Virus record (IMG/VR): IMGVR_UViG_3300018080_000117
Coordinates: 62,001-126,000 of that record
Length of the DNA: 64,000 nucleotides
Direction: 5' to 3' (one strand)
DNA from: a virus
Within the stretch, counting starts at the first letter, position 1; each line of letters starts with the position of its first letter. Positions 31,241-39,648 of the stretch are shown here, piece after piece. The notes under the pieces are model-generated. The model searched no databases. It was not told where the DNA came from and saw only the letters and a program-made list of their open reading frames with translations. The position numbers and the translations under genes are program-made.

Positions 31241-32263
31241 ATGTCCCGCCTGATCCACAGCGCCGATTGGCATCTTGGCGCACCTAATCAACCAGACTGT
31301 TTTGGACATGCGTCTGCTAAGTTATTGGTAGACGCATGTCTTGAAAAGTCTGTATTTACACTCCTTATCGCGGGTGACGTGTTTGATAAGCACAACCCGT
31401 CTCAGCAAGACAAAGACAAACTCTTGCAACTAATCTTAGACAACCCAAAGATTAATTTTGTTTTTACAGTGGGCAACCACGATTACTTAGATAAGGCTCG
31501 AAGCTACCACACCTTAGTTTACTTGGATTTGCTAAGTAAGCACTTCAGCAATCTCTACGTTTTAGACGAGGGGTTGCACGAGGTTTGTGGTGTGACATTT
31601 TTGGTTCTGTCCGATGACCTGTTTACATGGGGCACAATAAAAGCTCCTGGTGCGGTTGCTGTCTGGCACGGCACCGTACCAGGGGTTATCCTTGGAGACC
31701 CTGTAGAAGGCAAGCAAGCCGTTCAGAAGCTGCTTTCTAGAAGCGAAGTCTCTTATGTGGCTCTCGGCGACATTCATAAGCAGCGGTCGGTGTTTCATGA
31801 CAGGTGCTGGTATTGTGGGTCGTTGTACCCGAAGACCTATTCCTGCGAAGATGGGTTTATTTATTTCGACGGCGAAAAACCGATTTCATGCAAGCTAGAC
31901 CAGCCCAAAAGAATTACCCAACAGGTTGATTTTGCAAAAGAAGAAATTGGTGAACTAACCAAAGAACTAAAGAAAATTCCCCAGGGCAACTTACTAAGGT
32001 TGAAAACCAACCTTCCACAGGCCACGTTGGCTGAATGCCGAAACGAGCTTGTAGGACTTCTCGAAGATCATTTTTTGGAAGTCAAAATCGACAACACCCC
32101 TGCAATAGATACCCAACGGCGTGAAGAGGCCTCCAAGGCAAACAAAGACATTGATGTGGTTAAGGCCCTTGCAAAAAAGTATGCTGAAGATGCCAACCCC
32201 AAAACTGTCCACAAACTTTGTATGCGGTATCTAACGGAGGCATCTGTTGAGACCATTGATTAG
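31241..32263 (+). CDS. sbcD: SbcD-like nuclease subunit (Mre11 family)
   Basis: 340 aa with calcineurin-like phosphoesterase motifs: HSADWHLGAPNQ (motif I), LIAGDVFDKHNPS (motif II), TVGNHDYLD (motif III), AVWHGTV, and ALGDIHKQ. These ligate two Mn2+ ions for 3'-5' exonuclease and hairpin endonuclease activity in complex with SbcC. The C-terminal third binds the SbcC coiled coil. Its partner gene is 1 kb downstream, separated by a Dam methylase gene that overlaps the sbcD end. Confidence 0.9.
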   Translation: MSRLIHSADWHLGAPNQPDCFGHASAKLLVDACLEKSVFTLLIAGDVFDKHNPSQQDKDKLLQLILDNPKINFVFTVGNHDYLDKARSYHTLVYLDLLSKHFSNLYVLDEGLHEVCGVTFLVLSDDLFTWGTIKAPGAVAVWHGTVPGVILGDPVEGKQAVQKLLSRSEVSYVALGDIHKQRSVFHDRCWYCGSLYPKTYSCEDGFIYFDGEKPISCKLDQPKRITQQVDFAKEEIGELTKELKKIPQGNLLRLKTNLPQATLAECRNELVGLLEDHFLEVKIDNTPAIDTQRREEASKANKDIDVVKALAKKYAEDANPKTVHKLCMRYLTEASVETID

Positions 32264-33047
32264 TTACTATGGTGGTAAGCAGAGAGTTGCTCAACGCATT
32301 GTTGACGTGATCTGTACCATTCCCCATTCCGTTTATTGTGAACCTTTTTTTGGTGGTGGTGCTGTATTGTTCAAAAAAGGATTCCCCGCAGTCAGTAACA
32401 CTAGTCACTACCGAGAAGTCATAAACGATCATTCTGAACAACTAATGACCATGTACCAATATGCAAGATCTCATCCTGAAGAGTTCGAAAGATTGATTAG
32501 AGCAACGCCTTACTCTAGAAGTGATCATGAATTGTCTAAACGCATCCTGAAAAGCAAAAAAGCTTCCAAAAAAGCAATTGCTTGGGCATACTATTACAAA
32601 ATCCAAACAAGTTTTGGTAATATCTTACACGGCGGGTGGGGAACAAGTGTTCTTGGCAGAAATTTTGCAGCAACCTTTATAACAAAATCAGAAAACCTGA
32701 AACAATGCTTACAACGTCTTTCTGCAGTTTGCATCGACTGCCAAGACTATCAAAAAGTGACTGATCGTTGGGATAGTCCTCAAACATTGTTTTACCTTGA
32801 TCCACCTTACCCAGGAACAGACCAAGGTGATTATTCTGGCTATACGGAAGAAGATCATGCAAGGCTGTGTGATCTACTGGATAACTGTCAAGGTAGTTAC
32901 ATTCTAAGCAACTACTTTCAAAAACATGAGCCTAAGTCGGCTCAAATCAAGAAGTCGTTTGATACATATTGTTACGCAAGTGCAAAGGGTAAAACAGGGA
33001 AGGGCAGAGACAAGACCAGAACATCAACAAAAAAAACTAGGGAATAG
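32247..33047 (+). CDS. DNA adenine methylase, D12 class (second copy)
   Basis: The start is a TTG at 32247 with GGAGG 6 nt upstream, overlapping the sbcD stop by 17 nt. 266 aa with PLISYYGGKQRVAQRIVD, YCEPFFGGGAVLFKKG (motif I), and TLFYLDPPYPGTDQGDYSGYTEEDHARLC (motif IV DPPY with the downstream acidic residues). It differs markedly from the Dam at 3623-4507 and is AT-rich like its surroundings, so an older resident. Likely protects phage DNA by N6-adenine methylation. It separates sbcD and sbcC. Confidence 0.9.
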   Translation: MRPLISYYGGKQRVAQRIVDVICTIPHSVYCEPFFGGGAVLFKKGFPAVSNTSHYREVINDHSEQLMTMYQYARSHPEEFERLIRATPYSRSDHELSKRILKSKKASKKAIAWAYYYKIQTSFGNILHGGWGTSVLGRNFAATFITKSENLKQCLQRLSAVCIDCQDYQKVTDRWDSPQTLFYLDPPYPGTDQGDYSGYTEEDHARLCDLLDNCQGSYILSNYFQKHEPKSAQIKKSFDTYCYASAKGKTGKGRDKTRTSTKKTRE

Positions 33048-33255
33048 AAAGCGACAAGAAATTCTTTGGATTTGCGATCGAAGTAAGAAGGCTAGAAAAA
33101 GCTTACATCCGGTTATGCAAAAGAACCTAGAACTTCTTAGATCCAGAACCCTCAAGTATGAACTTCCTGATCCGGTAGAAATCATTTGTGAAGCATTTGC
33201 AAAAACTAACGCAAAGGTAAGAAAACCTTATCGAACGTTTGGACGTTGTGACTAG
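32926..33255 (+). CDS. Hypothetical basic protein, up to 109 aa, start uncertain
   Basis: An open frame ends at 33255, 8 nt before sbcC. From ATG 32926 it would overlap the Dam gene by 122 nt, and a GTG at about 32980 is also possible. The part beyond the Dam gene (ILWICDRSKKARKSLHPVMQKNLELLRSR) reads as a real basic protein and fills the gap between Dam and sbcC. No family recognised. Confidence 0.5.
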   Translation: MSLSRLKSRSRLIHIVTQVQRVKQGRAETRPEHQQKKLGNRKRQEILWICDRSKKARKSLHPVMQKNLELLRSRTLKYELPDPVEIICEAFAKTNAKVRKPYRTFGRCD

Positions 33256-33263
33256 GGAGCATA

Positions 33264-35153
33264 ATGCCGACCCTGCTTCGACTACTAAGCCTCGAACTTG
33301 ACAATTGGTTGAGTTACCAAAAAGAAAAAATAGATCTTACAAGAAGGGGATTTGTTAGTCTTCAAGGCTCCACGGGTGCAGGGAAAAGCTCGATGTTCGA
33401 AGCTGTAAATTACTTATTGACGGGTAAGCTAACCCGCAAACCAAAACATCTTTCGCAGTTAGCCAACAACCAAAACAGAGCGATCCGAGGCTACCGAATA
33501 AAATTGGTGCTAGAGTTTAAGGGGGAACACTATTCAATCCAAGAAGTCAGAGATCGCGTCAACGCTGGGTTTTCGTTCGGACGGCACGAGTACCTAGAAA
33601 ACGGTAGCAAGGTTATTCACGACCTTAGAGGCAAGTCTGCCGCAGAGACCCGCAAGAACATTTTTAGAACTTTTCAAATAAGCCCTAACGACGTCGCAAC
33701 ATGCCTTTGGATGCAAGGATCTAGTCGGTCCTTAATAGTAGGAACCAGCGACACCCGTGCAAAAGAACTAATTCGGTTGCTCGATTTGGAACGTTACTTG
33801 ATTGCGTTGGCTAAAGCTACCCAAGAAAAAAAAGAGGTCAGCAGGAAAGTAGAAAAATTTAGCCAGCGCAGTCAAGAGATCAAGGCCACTCTCAAAGATC
33901 TCCCAAAAAATATCAAGGAGCAAGATCTAGAAGAGATCAAGCAGGCGCTAGCAAGAACAGAACTTAGGAGTCGAGCGGTAAAAAAGGGGATACGTGTTAT
34001 TGAGCAGCGGATTGCTGAACTGAAAAGGGTGGAAAAAACACGCACCGCCTTACATGTGGATCTGCCTAAGTCACGCCCAGGACAATCACAGAGCTTCTAC
34101 AGCGCAAAGGTCGAAAAACTTAGGCTAGGACTAGGAAAGACCAGACACGAGCTTAGAACGGCTCAAAACGGCTTAATTCGGGCAAACCAACAAGACAACA
34201 TTTGCCCCATATCGAAAGAACTATGCGAGGTCAACGTACCTCTTCGACTAGCGAATAAGGTGAAGCAAAGGTGCTCGAAGAGAATTGCTAAACTCGAATC
34301 GGTGGAGAGCAAGGCCAAAAAACTTATCTCGTTGACAGAATTAAAGGAACAAGCAGCAAGGAAGTTTGAAAGCTTCGACAAGCTTAGAAAGCAATTAGAC
34401 CTAAACGACGCACCAAGTTTAGACGAGATCGAGGAAGAAAAGAAAAAGCTCAACAAACAACTAGCGAAGTGGGAAGACGAGCAAGACCGTCTTGAAGAAG
34501 TTTGGCAGGCACTGGTCAAAAAACGAGTTGAAGCACAAAGTGCAAAAAAGATTGCTAGGATCAGAAAAAAGAAAGTTAGGCGACTAAAGAAGACAACACG
34601 TCAGTTGACTAAAGCGAAGACAACAGTCGCTTTGATTGACAAAGCCACTGATATTCTAAAGTCTTTGCAGTACCAACGCCTCGAAACAAACCTTGCCTAC
34701 CTCAACAAAAAGCTACAAGAGAACCTACAAAAAATTAGCTCAAAAAAACTATCTGCTGAATTAGTTACTACAAGACTAGACGCCAAACAAAAGAATCTGC
34801 TAGATTACGTAGACATACTAGTTAGCACGGGGGAGTTACAAATCCCTTTGGGTCTTTGCTCTGGCGGTGAAAAGATCCAAGTCGAGATTGCTCTAACCCT
34901 TGCGATTATTGAAACAGCACACGCTTTGACCGATAAAACGCTACTGTCCAGCTTATGGATGGATGAGGTTTTCGGGCCCGTCTCTGAAGATGTTGTTGAC
35001 AATGTAACTAAGACTTGGCGACAGTTGGTGGATCGCTTAGGTTTTGAGACCGTTGTTGTAGTCAGCCATCGTTCGCTTGCAGCCAATATTTTCGACGAGT
35101 TTTGGGCAGTAGAGCGTACCAATAAAGGCAGTCAGCTTATTTTGCGAGCATAG
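33264..35153 (+). CDS. sbcC: SbcC-like ATPase (Rad50 family)
   Basis: 629 aa, compact for the family. N-terminal Walker A FVSLQGSTGAGKSSMFEAVNYLLTG; a central coiled coil (about 180-490) with a hook-like turn C314-PISKEL-C321; C-terminal signature LGLCSGGEKIQVEIALTLAI and Walker B SLWMDEVFGPVSE plus VVVVSHR. It forms the ATP-driven complex with SbcD that processes DNA ends and hairpins. The hook has six residues between the Cys pair rather than the usual two. Start ATG has AGGGAG upstream. Confidence 0.9.
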   Translation: MPTLLRLLSLELDNWLSYQKEKIDLTRRGFVSLQGSTGAGKSSMFEAVNYLLTGKLTRKPKHLSQLANNQNRAIRGYRIKLVLEFKGEHYSIQEVRDRVNAGFSFGRHEYLENGSKVIHDLRGKSAAETRKNIFRTFQISPNDVATCLWMQGSSRSLIVGTSDTRAKELIRLLDLERYLIALAKATQEKKEVSRKVEKFSQRSQEIKATLKDLPKNIKEQDLEEIKQALARTELRSRAVKKGIRVIEQRIAELKRVEKTRTALHVDLPKSRPGQSQSFYSAKVEKLRLGLGKTRHELRTAQNGLIRANQQDNICPISKELCEVNVPLRLANKVKQRCSKRIAKLESVESKAKKLISLTELKEQAARKFESFDKLRKQLDLNDAPSLDEIEEEKKKLNKQLAKWEDEQDRLEEVWQALVKKRVEAQSAKKIARIRKKKVRRLKKTTRQLTKAKTTVALIDKATDILKSLQYQRLETNLAYLNKKLQENLQKISSKKLSAELVTTRLDAKQKNLLDYVDILVSTGELQIPLGLCSGGEKIQVEIALTLAIIETAHALTDKTLLSSLWMDEVFGPVSEDVVDNVTKTWRQLVDRLGFETVVVVSHRSLAANIFDEFWAVERTNKGSQLILRA

Positions 35154-35155
35154 CC

Positions 35156-35428
35156 TTGTTTAGAGACGTTTGCATCGATAATCGCAATCACCTACCTGTT
35201 TACCCTTGCGGGAGAGATGACTGCTCTTGGCACATCCTAGAACTTAGCCTCAACAATTGCTTTTGGTTGTTGGCAGACATTTTCCACAACAATCCTGGGA
35301 TGGGTGGTTTGACCCTAGCTGAGATAGCAGCGTTCGAAAAGATTAGCGAAGACGAGGTAAAACAGGTAATAGAACAGGCAAAAACTAAGCTAAGACAATC
35401 TTGCGGAGTCAAGTTTCTTGGACTATGA
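35156..35428 (+). CDS. Small protein with sigma region 4-like HTH, 90 aa
   Basis: Likely TTG start at 35156, 2 nt after sbcC. Cys-containing N-terminus (VYPCGRDDCSWHI), then MGGLTLAEIAAFEKISEDEVKQVIEQAKTKLRQ, a helix-turn-helix like sigma-70 region 4. Such small factors could bind -35 DNA or core polymerase and adjust promoter choice together with the sigma factor at 10554. Alternatively a plain DNA-binding regulator. Confidence 0.6.
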   Translation: MFRDVCIDNRNHLPVYPCGRDDCSWHILELSLNNCFWLLADIFHNNPGMGGLTLAEIAAFEKISEDEVKQVIEQAKTKLRQSCGVKFLGL

Positions 35429-35475
35429 TTCGCGACAAACGGTAGTTAACCTACACTACTGCGGGTGCTTATACT

Positions 35476-35961
35476 ATGATTAGGACAATTTTATCCGATC
35501 CTATTGAAAAAGCGATACTTATTAGGGTATGCAAGTTACGCGAAGAAAATTTTCTGCTAAACCGTTGGGTCCGATATGGGGACGAAAACCCGACGTGCGC
35601 CGTTTGCGGCAAGCCTATCAAATCCTTAAGCACGTTACGAAGATTACGCCCGTACCGGTGGGATTGTCGAGAATGCTACACGTACAAGCCCACAAAAATT
35701 ATCAACCTCGAAATGCAGTTTGGAATGGACATTGTTGAAATTCTCAAACAGACTTCGAGGCAGTACGGAAAAGTTAGGTCACAGTGTGAGGCTTTGGGAC
35801 TTTCCATCCCTCACCTGTACGCAACGATCAGAAAGTACTGTGGGGATTCTTTAGAGTTTTTGGTCCACAACACAACTGGCGAGCGCCACGCGGAGTATCT
35901 AGAAAAATGGAAAGAACGCCGAGAAAAGATAAGTCGTGGCAAAAAGAAGCAACCTGGTTAG
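35476..35961 (+). CDS. Hypothetical zinc-finger protein, 161 aa
   Basis: N-terminal half has CAVCGKPIK and WDCRECY, two Cys pairs in zinc-ribbon spacing. The second half, QYGKVRSQCEALGLSIPHLYATIRKYCG, resembles a helix-turn-helix. No good ribosome site precedes ATG 35476, so a later start is possible. Likely a DNA-binding regulator. Confidence 0.6.
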   Translation: MIRTILSDPIEKAILIRVCKLREENFLLNRWVRYGDENPTCAVCGKPIKSLSTLRRLRPYRWDCRECYTYKPTKIINLEMQFGMDIVEILKQTSRQYGKVRSQCEALGLSIPHLYATIRKYCGDSLEFLVHNTTGERHAEYLEKWKERREKISRGKKKQPG

Positions 35962-36146
35962 GATACAACAACTCCTACACTAAAAACATAGTCCGCACTG
36001 GCCTCAAAGCCCTCAAACTCCTCGCTACCCTAACCTTTGACATGGAACTCGTTATTGTAACGAATGAGTTAAAGCGCTTGCTTGAAAAGCGCATCGCAGA
36101 AGCCGAACGTGAGCAGCAAAAGATCGACCAAAGAAAGTTTCATTAG
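35907..36146 (+). CDS. Hypothetical small protein, 79 aa
   Basis: MERTPRKDKSWQKEATWLGYNNSYTKNIVRTGLKALKLLATLTFDMELVIVTNELKRLLEKRI: a basic N-terminus and a helical, charged C-terminus. It overlaps the preceding gene by 55 nt. An alternative start is ATG 36042, giving about 34 residues. Unrecognised. Confidence 0.5.
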   Translation: MERTPRKDKSWQKEATWLGYNNSYTKNIVRTGLKALKLLATLTFDMELVIVTNELKRLLEKRIAEAEREQQKIDQRKFH

Positions 36147-36157
36147 GAGGCGTCGAA

Positions 36158-36904
36158 ATGCTTAAAGGACTGGAAAAAATGCGCAGAGTGGCTAACCACA
36201 ACAAAGATCGGCTAGAGAAATCTGTTACCTCAACCCTGTCGAAGTATTTGTCCGAGAAGAAGTACCGTGCGGATCTGAAGTACGTGCAGCGAGCTAAGGT
36301 TGCTTCCACCGGGTACCAAAAAGTCGAAGTTGCTTACAACAAGGAATTCGGATTTCCCACAGAATCGGATCTCATGGCTTTGGTAGGCGAGCACGCAGAA
36401 GGCATGGAGATCGATTGGCCCCAGGTTGTTGTAGATACTGACGCCGGTCTGGTCAACCTTTCCCTGCGCCCCAGTCAAAACATTATCCCCGTCGCCAGCG
36501 CCAGAGAAATTCCCCCAGACTTCCAGCCGATCGGAACCGCGCTGTACCGGCGCAAAGTCGACGCCTCGGGTAACGTGGCTGAGATCTGGGAGTTGCGAAC
36601 GACTGAAGGCGGTTTGCAACTCGTACGCAACACCAACGACATGCACGTGGTAGAGCAAGCCAGCGAAGAATTGAAGGTGGGCGACGCCGTTTCGACACCA
36701 GACGGCGTAGGGCGCATCAAGCGCTTCGATGAGGTTGGCAACGCGGTAGTGGCCTTCGGTGACCGCAACCGGCTCGTGGCCGCTGACAGCATGGAACGGT
36801 ACGACGTAAACAAAGAGCGCAAGAAGCTCGAAGAGTACTACGCTGAGGTTTATGGCGACCCCGCGTTTGCCAAAGAACTCACTGAAAAAATGAGCGGCGA
36901 GTAA
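36158..36904 (+). CDS. Hypothetical protein with SH3/KOW-like C-terminal segment, 248 aa
   Basis: Strong AGGAGG before ATG 36158. Basic helical N-terminus (residues 1-60), a mixed middle, then VGDAVSTPDGVGRIKRFDEVGNAVVAFGDRNRLVAADSMERY (about 190-225), a short beta-barrel pattern like KOW or Tudor folds, and a helical end. GC content looks higher than neighbours. Function unknown; could be a virion-associated or RNA-polymerase-binding protein. Confidence 0.65.
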   Translation: MLKGLEKMRRVANHNKDRLEKSVTSTLSKYLSEKKYRADLKYVQRAKVASTGYQKVEVAYNKEFGFPTESDLMALVGEHAEGMEIDWPQVVVDTDAGLVNLSLRPSQNIIPVASAREIPPDFQPIGTALYRRKVDASGNVAEIWELRTTEGGLQLVRNTNDMHVVEQASEELKVGDAVSTPDGVGRIKRFDEVGNAVVAFGDRNRLVAADSMERYDVNKERKKLEEYYAEVYGDPAFAKELTEKMSGE

Positions 36905-36915
36905 GAGGTTACCAA

Positions 36916-37362
36916 ATGATTAGCTGCCAAGACTTTGCTTATCTTGCCAAGGACCGCTCGCCAAGGCTAAAAGTCTTTGCGAAGCGAGTGGCCCAAAAAC
37001 AACCTACAGGAAAAATAACTACCGCAATACTCGACGAGCTAATCAAAGTAGCCAAGATGACCCAACAAAAGGATGACGTTACTTGGCTGCAGTCTTTGAA
37101 ACAAATGATTACGTCAGGTCGGTTAGAACGTATCGCTGCGGGTGAGCAAACGTGGAATGAACACTCCGCAGAAGTTAGACACCTCGTCAAGGCGAAAAAG
37201 ATCCCCTTCCAGATACAAGACATGGTCATGCTAAAAGGCAAAGACCGCGTCGGTAAAGTCGTTGACTATTTAGTTGACGAAGACATGTATCTCGTTGCCC
37301 TGGACCCGTTTCAGATTATGAAGGTTACCCCCAGCGATTTGGAAAACGTGAAAATGCCATGA
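36916..37362 (+). CDS. Hypothetical protein, 148 aa
   Basis: Helical N-terminal two thirds (MISCQDFAYLAKDRSPRLKVFAKRVAQKQ), then QDMVMLKGKDRVGKVVDYLVDEDMYLVALDPFQIMKVTPSDLENV, a beta pattern similar in type to the end of the preceding protein. The two adjacent genes may share this small barrel. Overlaps the next gene by 4 nt. No assigned role. Confidence 0.65.
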   Translation: MISCQDFAYLAKDRSPRLKVFAKRVAQKQPTGKITTAILDELIKVAKMTQQKDDVTWLQSLKQMITSGRLERIAAGEQTWNEHSAEVRHLVKAKKIPFQIQDMVMLKGKDRVGKVVDYLVDEDMYLVALDPFQIMKVTPSDLENVKMP

Positions 37363-37859
37363 GACGAGAACTGTACGACGATCGCATTCTAACGGCAGAG
37401 GCAAGCCACAACGAGAAGGTAAAGTGGATTGCCTACGAAGCCACAGAATTTTTGCGAGACTTTCTCGACGAGGCGGACGTCGTTGCAGAGGTATTTCCAG
37501 GAACACTTAGAGGATTTGATCGCGGCAACTACTTAGGAGAAGCGACAGTTGAAGTTTTTGCAGAAGTCGCTGGTGCCTACAAAAAAAGGGTATCGTTTTT
37601 TGTCCCTATTCGAAGAGGGGTTGTGTACTCCCCCTCGATTATGAATCTGGGAAATCAAAAAGCAACGGTATCGATGGAAAGCTTAGCTTCTTTGCACGTT
37701 GAGCCTAAGGTACGTCCTAGCTTCAAAAACATGTTCCGCGACAGTCAATCCGGCAGAAATAACGTAAGGCAATCTCCGCTACCGCTTTACGATATCCCAG
37801 GAGACAGCAGCGCAAAACCAAACTCTACAGTGTTTGAGAATTACCACTGGAGATACTAA
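37359..37859 (+). CDS. Hypothetical protein, 166 aa
   Basis: MRRELYDDRILTAEASHNEKVKWIAYEATEFLRDFLDEADVVAEVFPG: a helical N-terminus, beta-rich centre (ATVEVFAEVAGAYKKRVSFFVPIRRGVVYSPS) and a disordered tail. ATGA overlap with the upstream gene; its stop overlaps the next start by one base (TAATG). The composition resembles minor structural proteins, but this is a guess. Confidence 0.65.
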   Translation: MRRELYDDRILTAEASHNEKVKWIAYEATEFLRDFLDEADVVAEVFPGTLRGFDRGNYLGEATVEVFAEVAGAYKKRVSFFVPIRRGVVYSPSIMNLGNQKATVSMESLASLHVEPKVRPSFKNMFRDSQSGRNNVRQSPLPLYDIPGDSSAKPNSTVFENYHWRY

Positions 37860-38644
37860 TGCCTCAAGACGCAAAACCACCTAAACAGTGGTGGGACAAA
37901 ATGGTCAAAGAGATTAGTTCGGGCAACCCCGACTATTCAAAAGACCAGGTTAAAAAAACTGTGGGCGATATTTGGTACAACGAACTGACGCAGAAAAAGC
38001 GTGACGAGATACAAGGGAGGTACGCTTCTATGAAACGCAATGCTGCTTTTTTTACTTCTGAAGATGCAGGTGTTTGGGCTGACGGTGTTTTGGGTCATAG
38101 CCACATCCGCGAAGTACTAGCGGACCTTATGAAGGAAATGGGGCATTCGAGTTTGGCGAAAGAACTCCGGGGTCCCATGTCTGACGACGCTTCGGAAGAA
38201 GACGAAGCGTTGGACGTGTTGAACGACAATACCGAAGAGGGCCTGCTCTGGGAGTTTTATCAGGGTGATTTGGTACTAATCGAAATGGACGATGATGAGG
38301 AGTTCTACGCTTCAAAGCGAAGCCGAAAAACTTCTAAACGTCTTCCTCGTCGACGCGCTACAAAACGCCCTATCCGCAGCCGACGTCGGGCCCTCGCCCG
38401 AAGGGCTACACGCACTAAGAAGCCCCTCAGACGTACAGCATCGCCTCGTGAGGCCCTGTCTCGGTCTCGTCGACGCGCACGTAGGGTGAAAAACCCCAAC
38501 TTCGACCGGTTCCTACAACGGGCTAAGATGCGTGCTCGTTTGAAAAGCCGTAAACCGGCTTCTGCGTCTGAGAAAAAAGCTAAGTTGGAACGAGCTTCGA
38601 AGCACCTCGAAGCTGCAGCTAAGCTTCTGCGCACACGGAAGTAA
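37859..38644 (+). CDS. Protein with protamine-like Arg-rich C-terminal half, 261 aa
   Basis: Residues 1-70 (MPQDAKPPKQWWDKMVKEISSGNPDYSKDQVKKTVGDIWYNELTQKKRDEI) form a helical domain. Residues 70-145 are acidic. From about 147 the chain turns to SKRSRKTSKRLPRRRATKRPIRSRRRALARR and similar Arg/Ser/Lys repeats, ending in a basic helix. This resembles a protamine or linker-histone tail and predicts strong DNA binding, perhaps for packaging or nucleoid organisation. The acidic middle may mask the tail. Confidence 0.7.
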   Translation: MPQDAKPPKQWWDKMVKEISSGNPDYSKDQVKKTVGDIWYNELTQKKRDEIQGRYASMKRNAAFFTSEDAGVWADGVLGHSHIREVLADLMKEMGHSSLAKELRGPMSDDASEEDEALDVLNDNTEEGLLWEFYQGDLVLIEMDDDEEFYASKRSRKTSKRLPRRRATKRPIRSRRRALARRATRTKKPLRRTASPREALSRSRRRARRVKNPNFDRFLQRAKMRARLKSRKPASASEKKAKLERASKHLEAAAKLLRTRK

Positions 38645-38647
38645 GTT

Positions 38648-38818
38648 ATGGAACTGGTCAAACTTGAAAAGGCCAGTAACCAGTTGCTCAAAGCGATTAC
38701 GTTGCTTAGGGACATTCAAGAAGACACCCTAGCAGACACACTCGAAGGAATGTATCGGCAACTTGTGGAATTGATCGTTGAGCAAGAAAAAGCACCGGAC
38801 GTAGAAATCGAGATCTAA
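38648..38818 (+). CDS. Small helical protein, 56 aa
   Basis: ATG 38648 follows the previous stop by 3 nt. The sequence MELVKLEKASNQLLKAITLLRDIQ...LEGMYRQLVELIVEQEK is a pair of amphipathic helices with an acidic end. Its N-terminus resembles the basic helical end of the preceding protein (EAAAKLLR type helices), so it may bind that protein. The gene is too short for usual length cut-offs. Confidence 0.6.
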   Translation: MELVKLEKASNQLLKAITLLRDIQEDTLADTLEGMYRQLVELIVEQEKAPDVEIEI

Positions 38819-38853
38819 AGCAGTGCCCACGAAACGAAAAGAGAGTTCCTACT

Positions 38854-39648
38854 ATGACCATTCCGAAGAAAAACCGTTCGGAGGTACCTAACGCAGATCC
38901 AGCCTGTAAGCTCTGTAACCTACCTTACGACGACCTAAAAAACTTACACGACATGCGGTTCATCCACAAAATAGGCTACACAGAGATCCGAAAAACCCTA
39001 AAAGAAAAATACGGGCTGAACATTAGCTACGCAAAAGCAGCGGATCACTTCAAACGTCACATCGATCAATCCCGGTACCTAATCAAAAAAGAATCGAAGA
39101 AAAAGCCTATCGCAGAGATTTTGGATAACACTGGGCCTCTTCCTACCGATTTTGGACAAAACGAGCAAATCAATACTGCCTACCAGCGCCTCACCAAAAT
39201 GACGGCGGACTACGTCAATAAGGTCGACAAGGTCTTCAACAAAGTAATCTCTAACCCAAATTTTGAACTAGACCTTCTTCTAGAGCTTAGTGACTTAGAA
39301 CCGCTTTCCCGCTTGAACGTTTTGGCAAAGATGCACGAGATGGGGCGGGAACAGCTCAAAGACGTAAACGCTCTGCGTGCTCCTAAGGTAATGGTACTAA
39401 GGTTTTTGGAAGAGACGATCGACAGAGCCCTTTCAGAAGTAAATGAAACGTTGAAGCAAACGTTTATGCTGATTCAAAGTGATTTGATCACAGAGCTTAG
39501 AAAAACTAACTACAACGTGCCCGAGGGCATAATGTCGGATCTGTTGCGCAGAGTTACCAACCAATACAAAGAACGTATTGTAGAACTGCGCAGAGAACAG
39601 TTGTCCAGGGCCGCAACAACCCTAGCAGAGCTGGAGAAAGTAATATGA
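38854..39648 (+). CDS. Hypothetical protein with N-terminal Cys pair and HTH-like region, 264 aa
   Basis: PACKLCNLPYDDLKNLHDMRFIHKIGYTEIRKTLKEKYGLNISYAKAADHFKRHI combines a CxxC with a HTH-like segment that resembles the DNA-binding N-termini of small terminase subunits. The remaining 200 residues are long helices. A terminase small subunit is conceivable but the large subunit is not in this window. Treat as unassigned. Confidence 0.6.
   Translation: MTIPKKNRSEVPNADPACKLCNLPYDDLKNLHDMRFIHKIGYTEIRKTLKEKYGLNISYAKAADHFKRHIDQSRYLIKKESKKKPIAEILDNTGPLPTDFGQNEQINTAYQRLTKMTADYVNKVDKVFNKVISNPNFELDLLLELSDLEPLSRLNVLAKMHEMGREQLKDVNALRAPKVMVLRFLEETIDRALSEVNETLKQTFMLIQSDLITELRKTNYNVPEGIMSDLLRRVTNQYKERIVELRREQLSRAATTLAELEKVI

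Noticed and set aside
35452-35475. Promoter ending in TATACT just before ATG 35476
   Set aside because: Transcription would start after the ATG, and the -35 (TTAACC) is weak.
38854-39648. Terminase small subunit
   Set aside because: The Cys pair plus HTH-like start is suggestive only, and no large subunit lies nearby.
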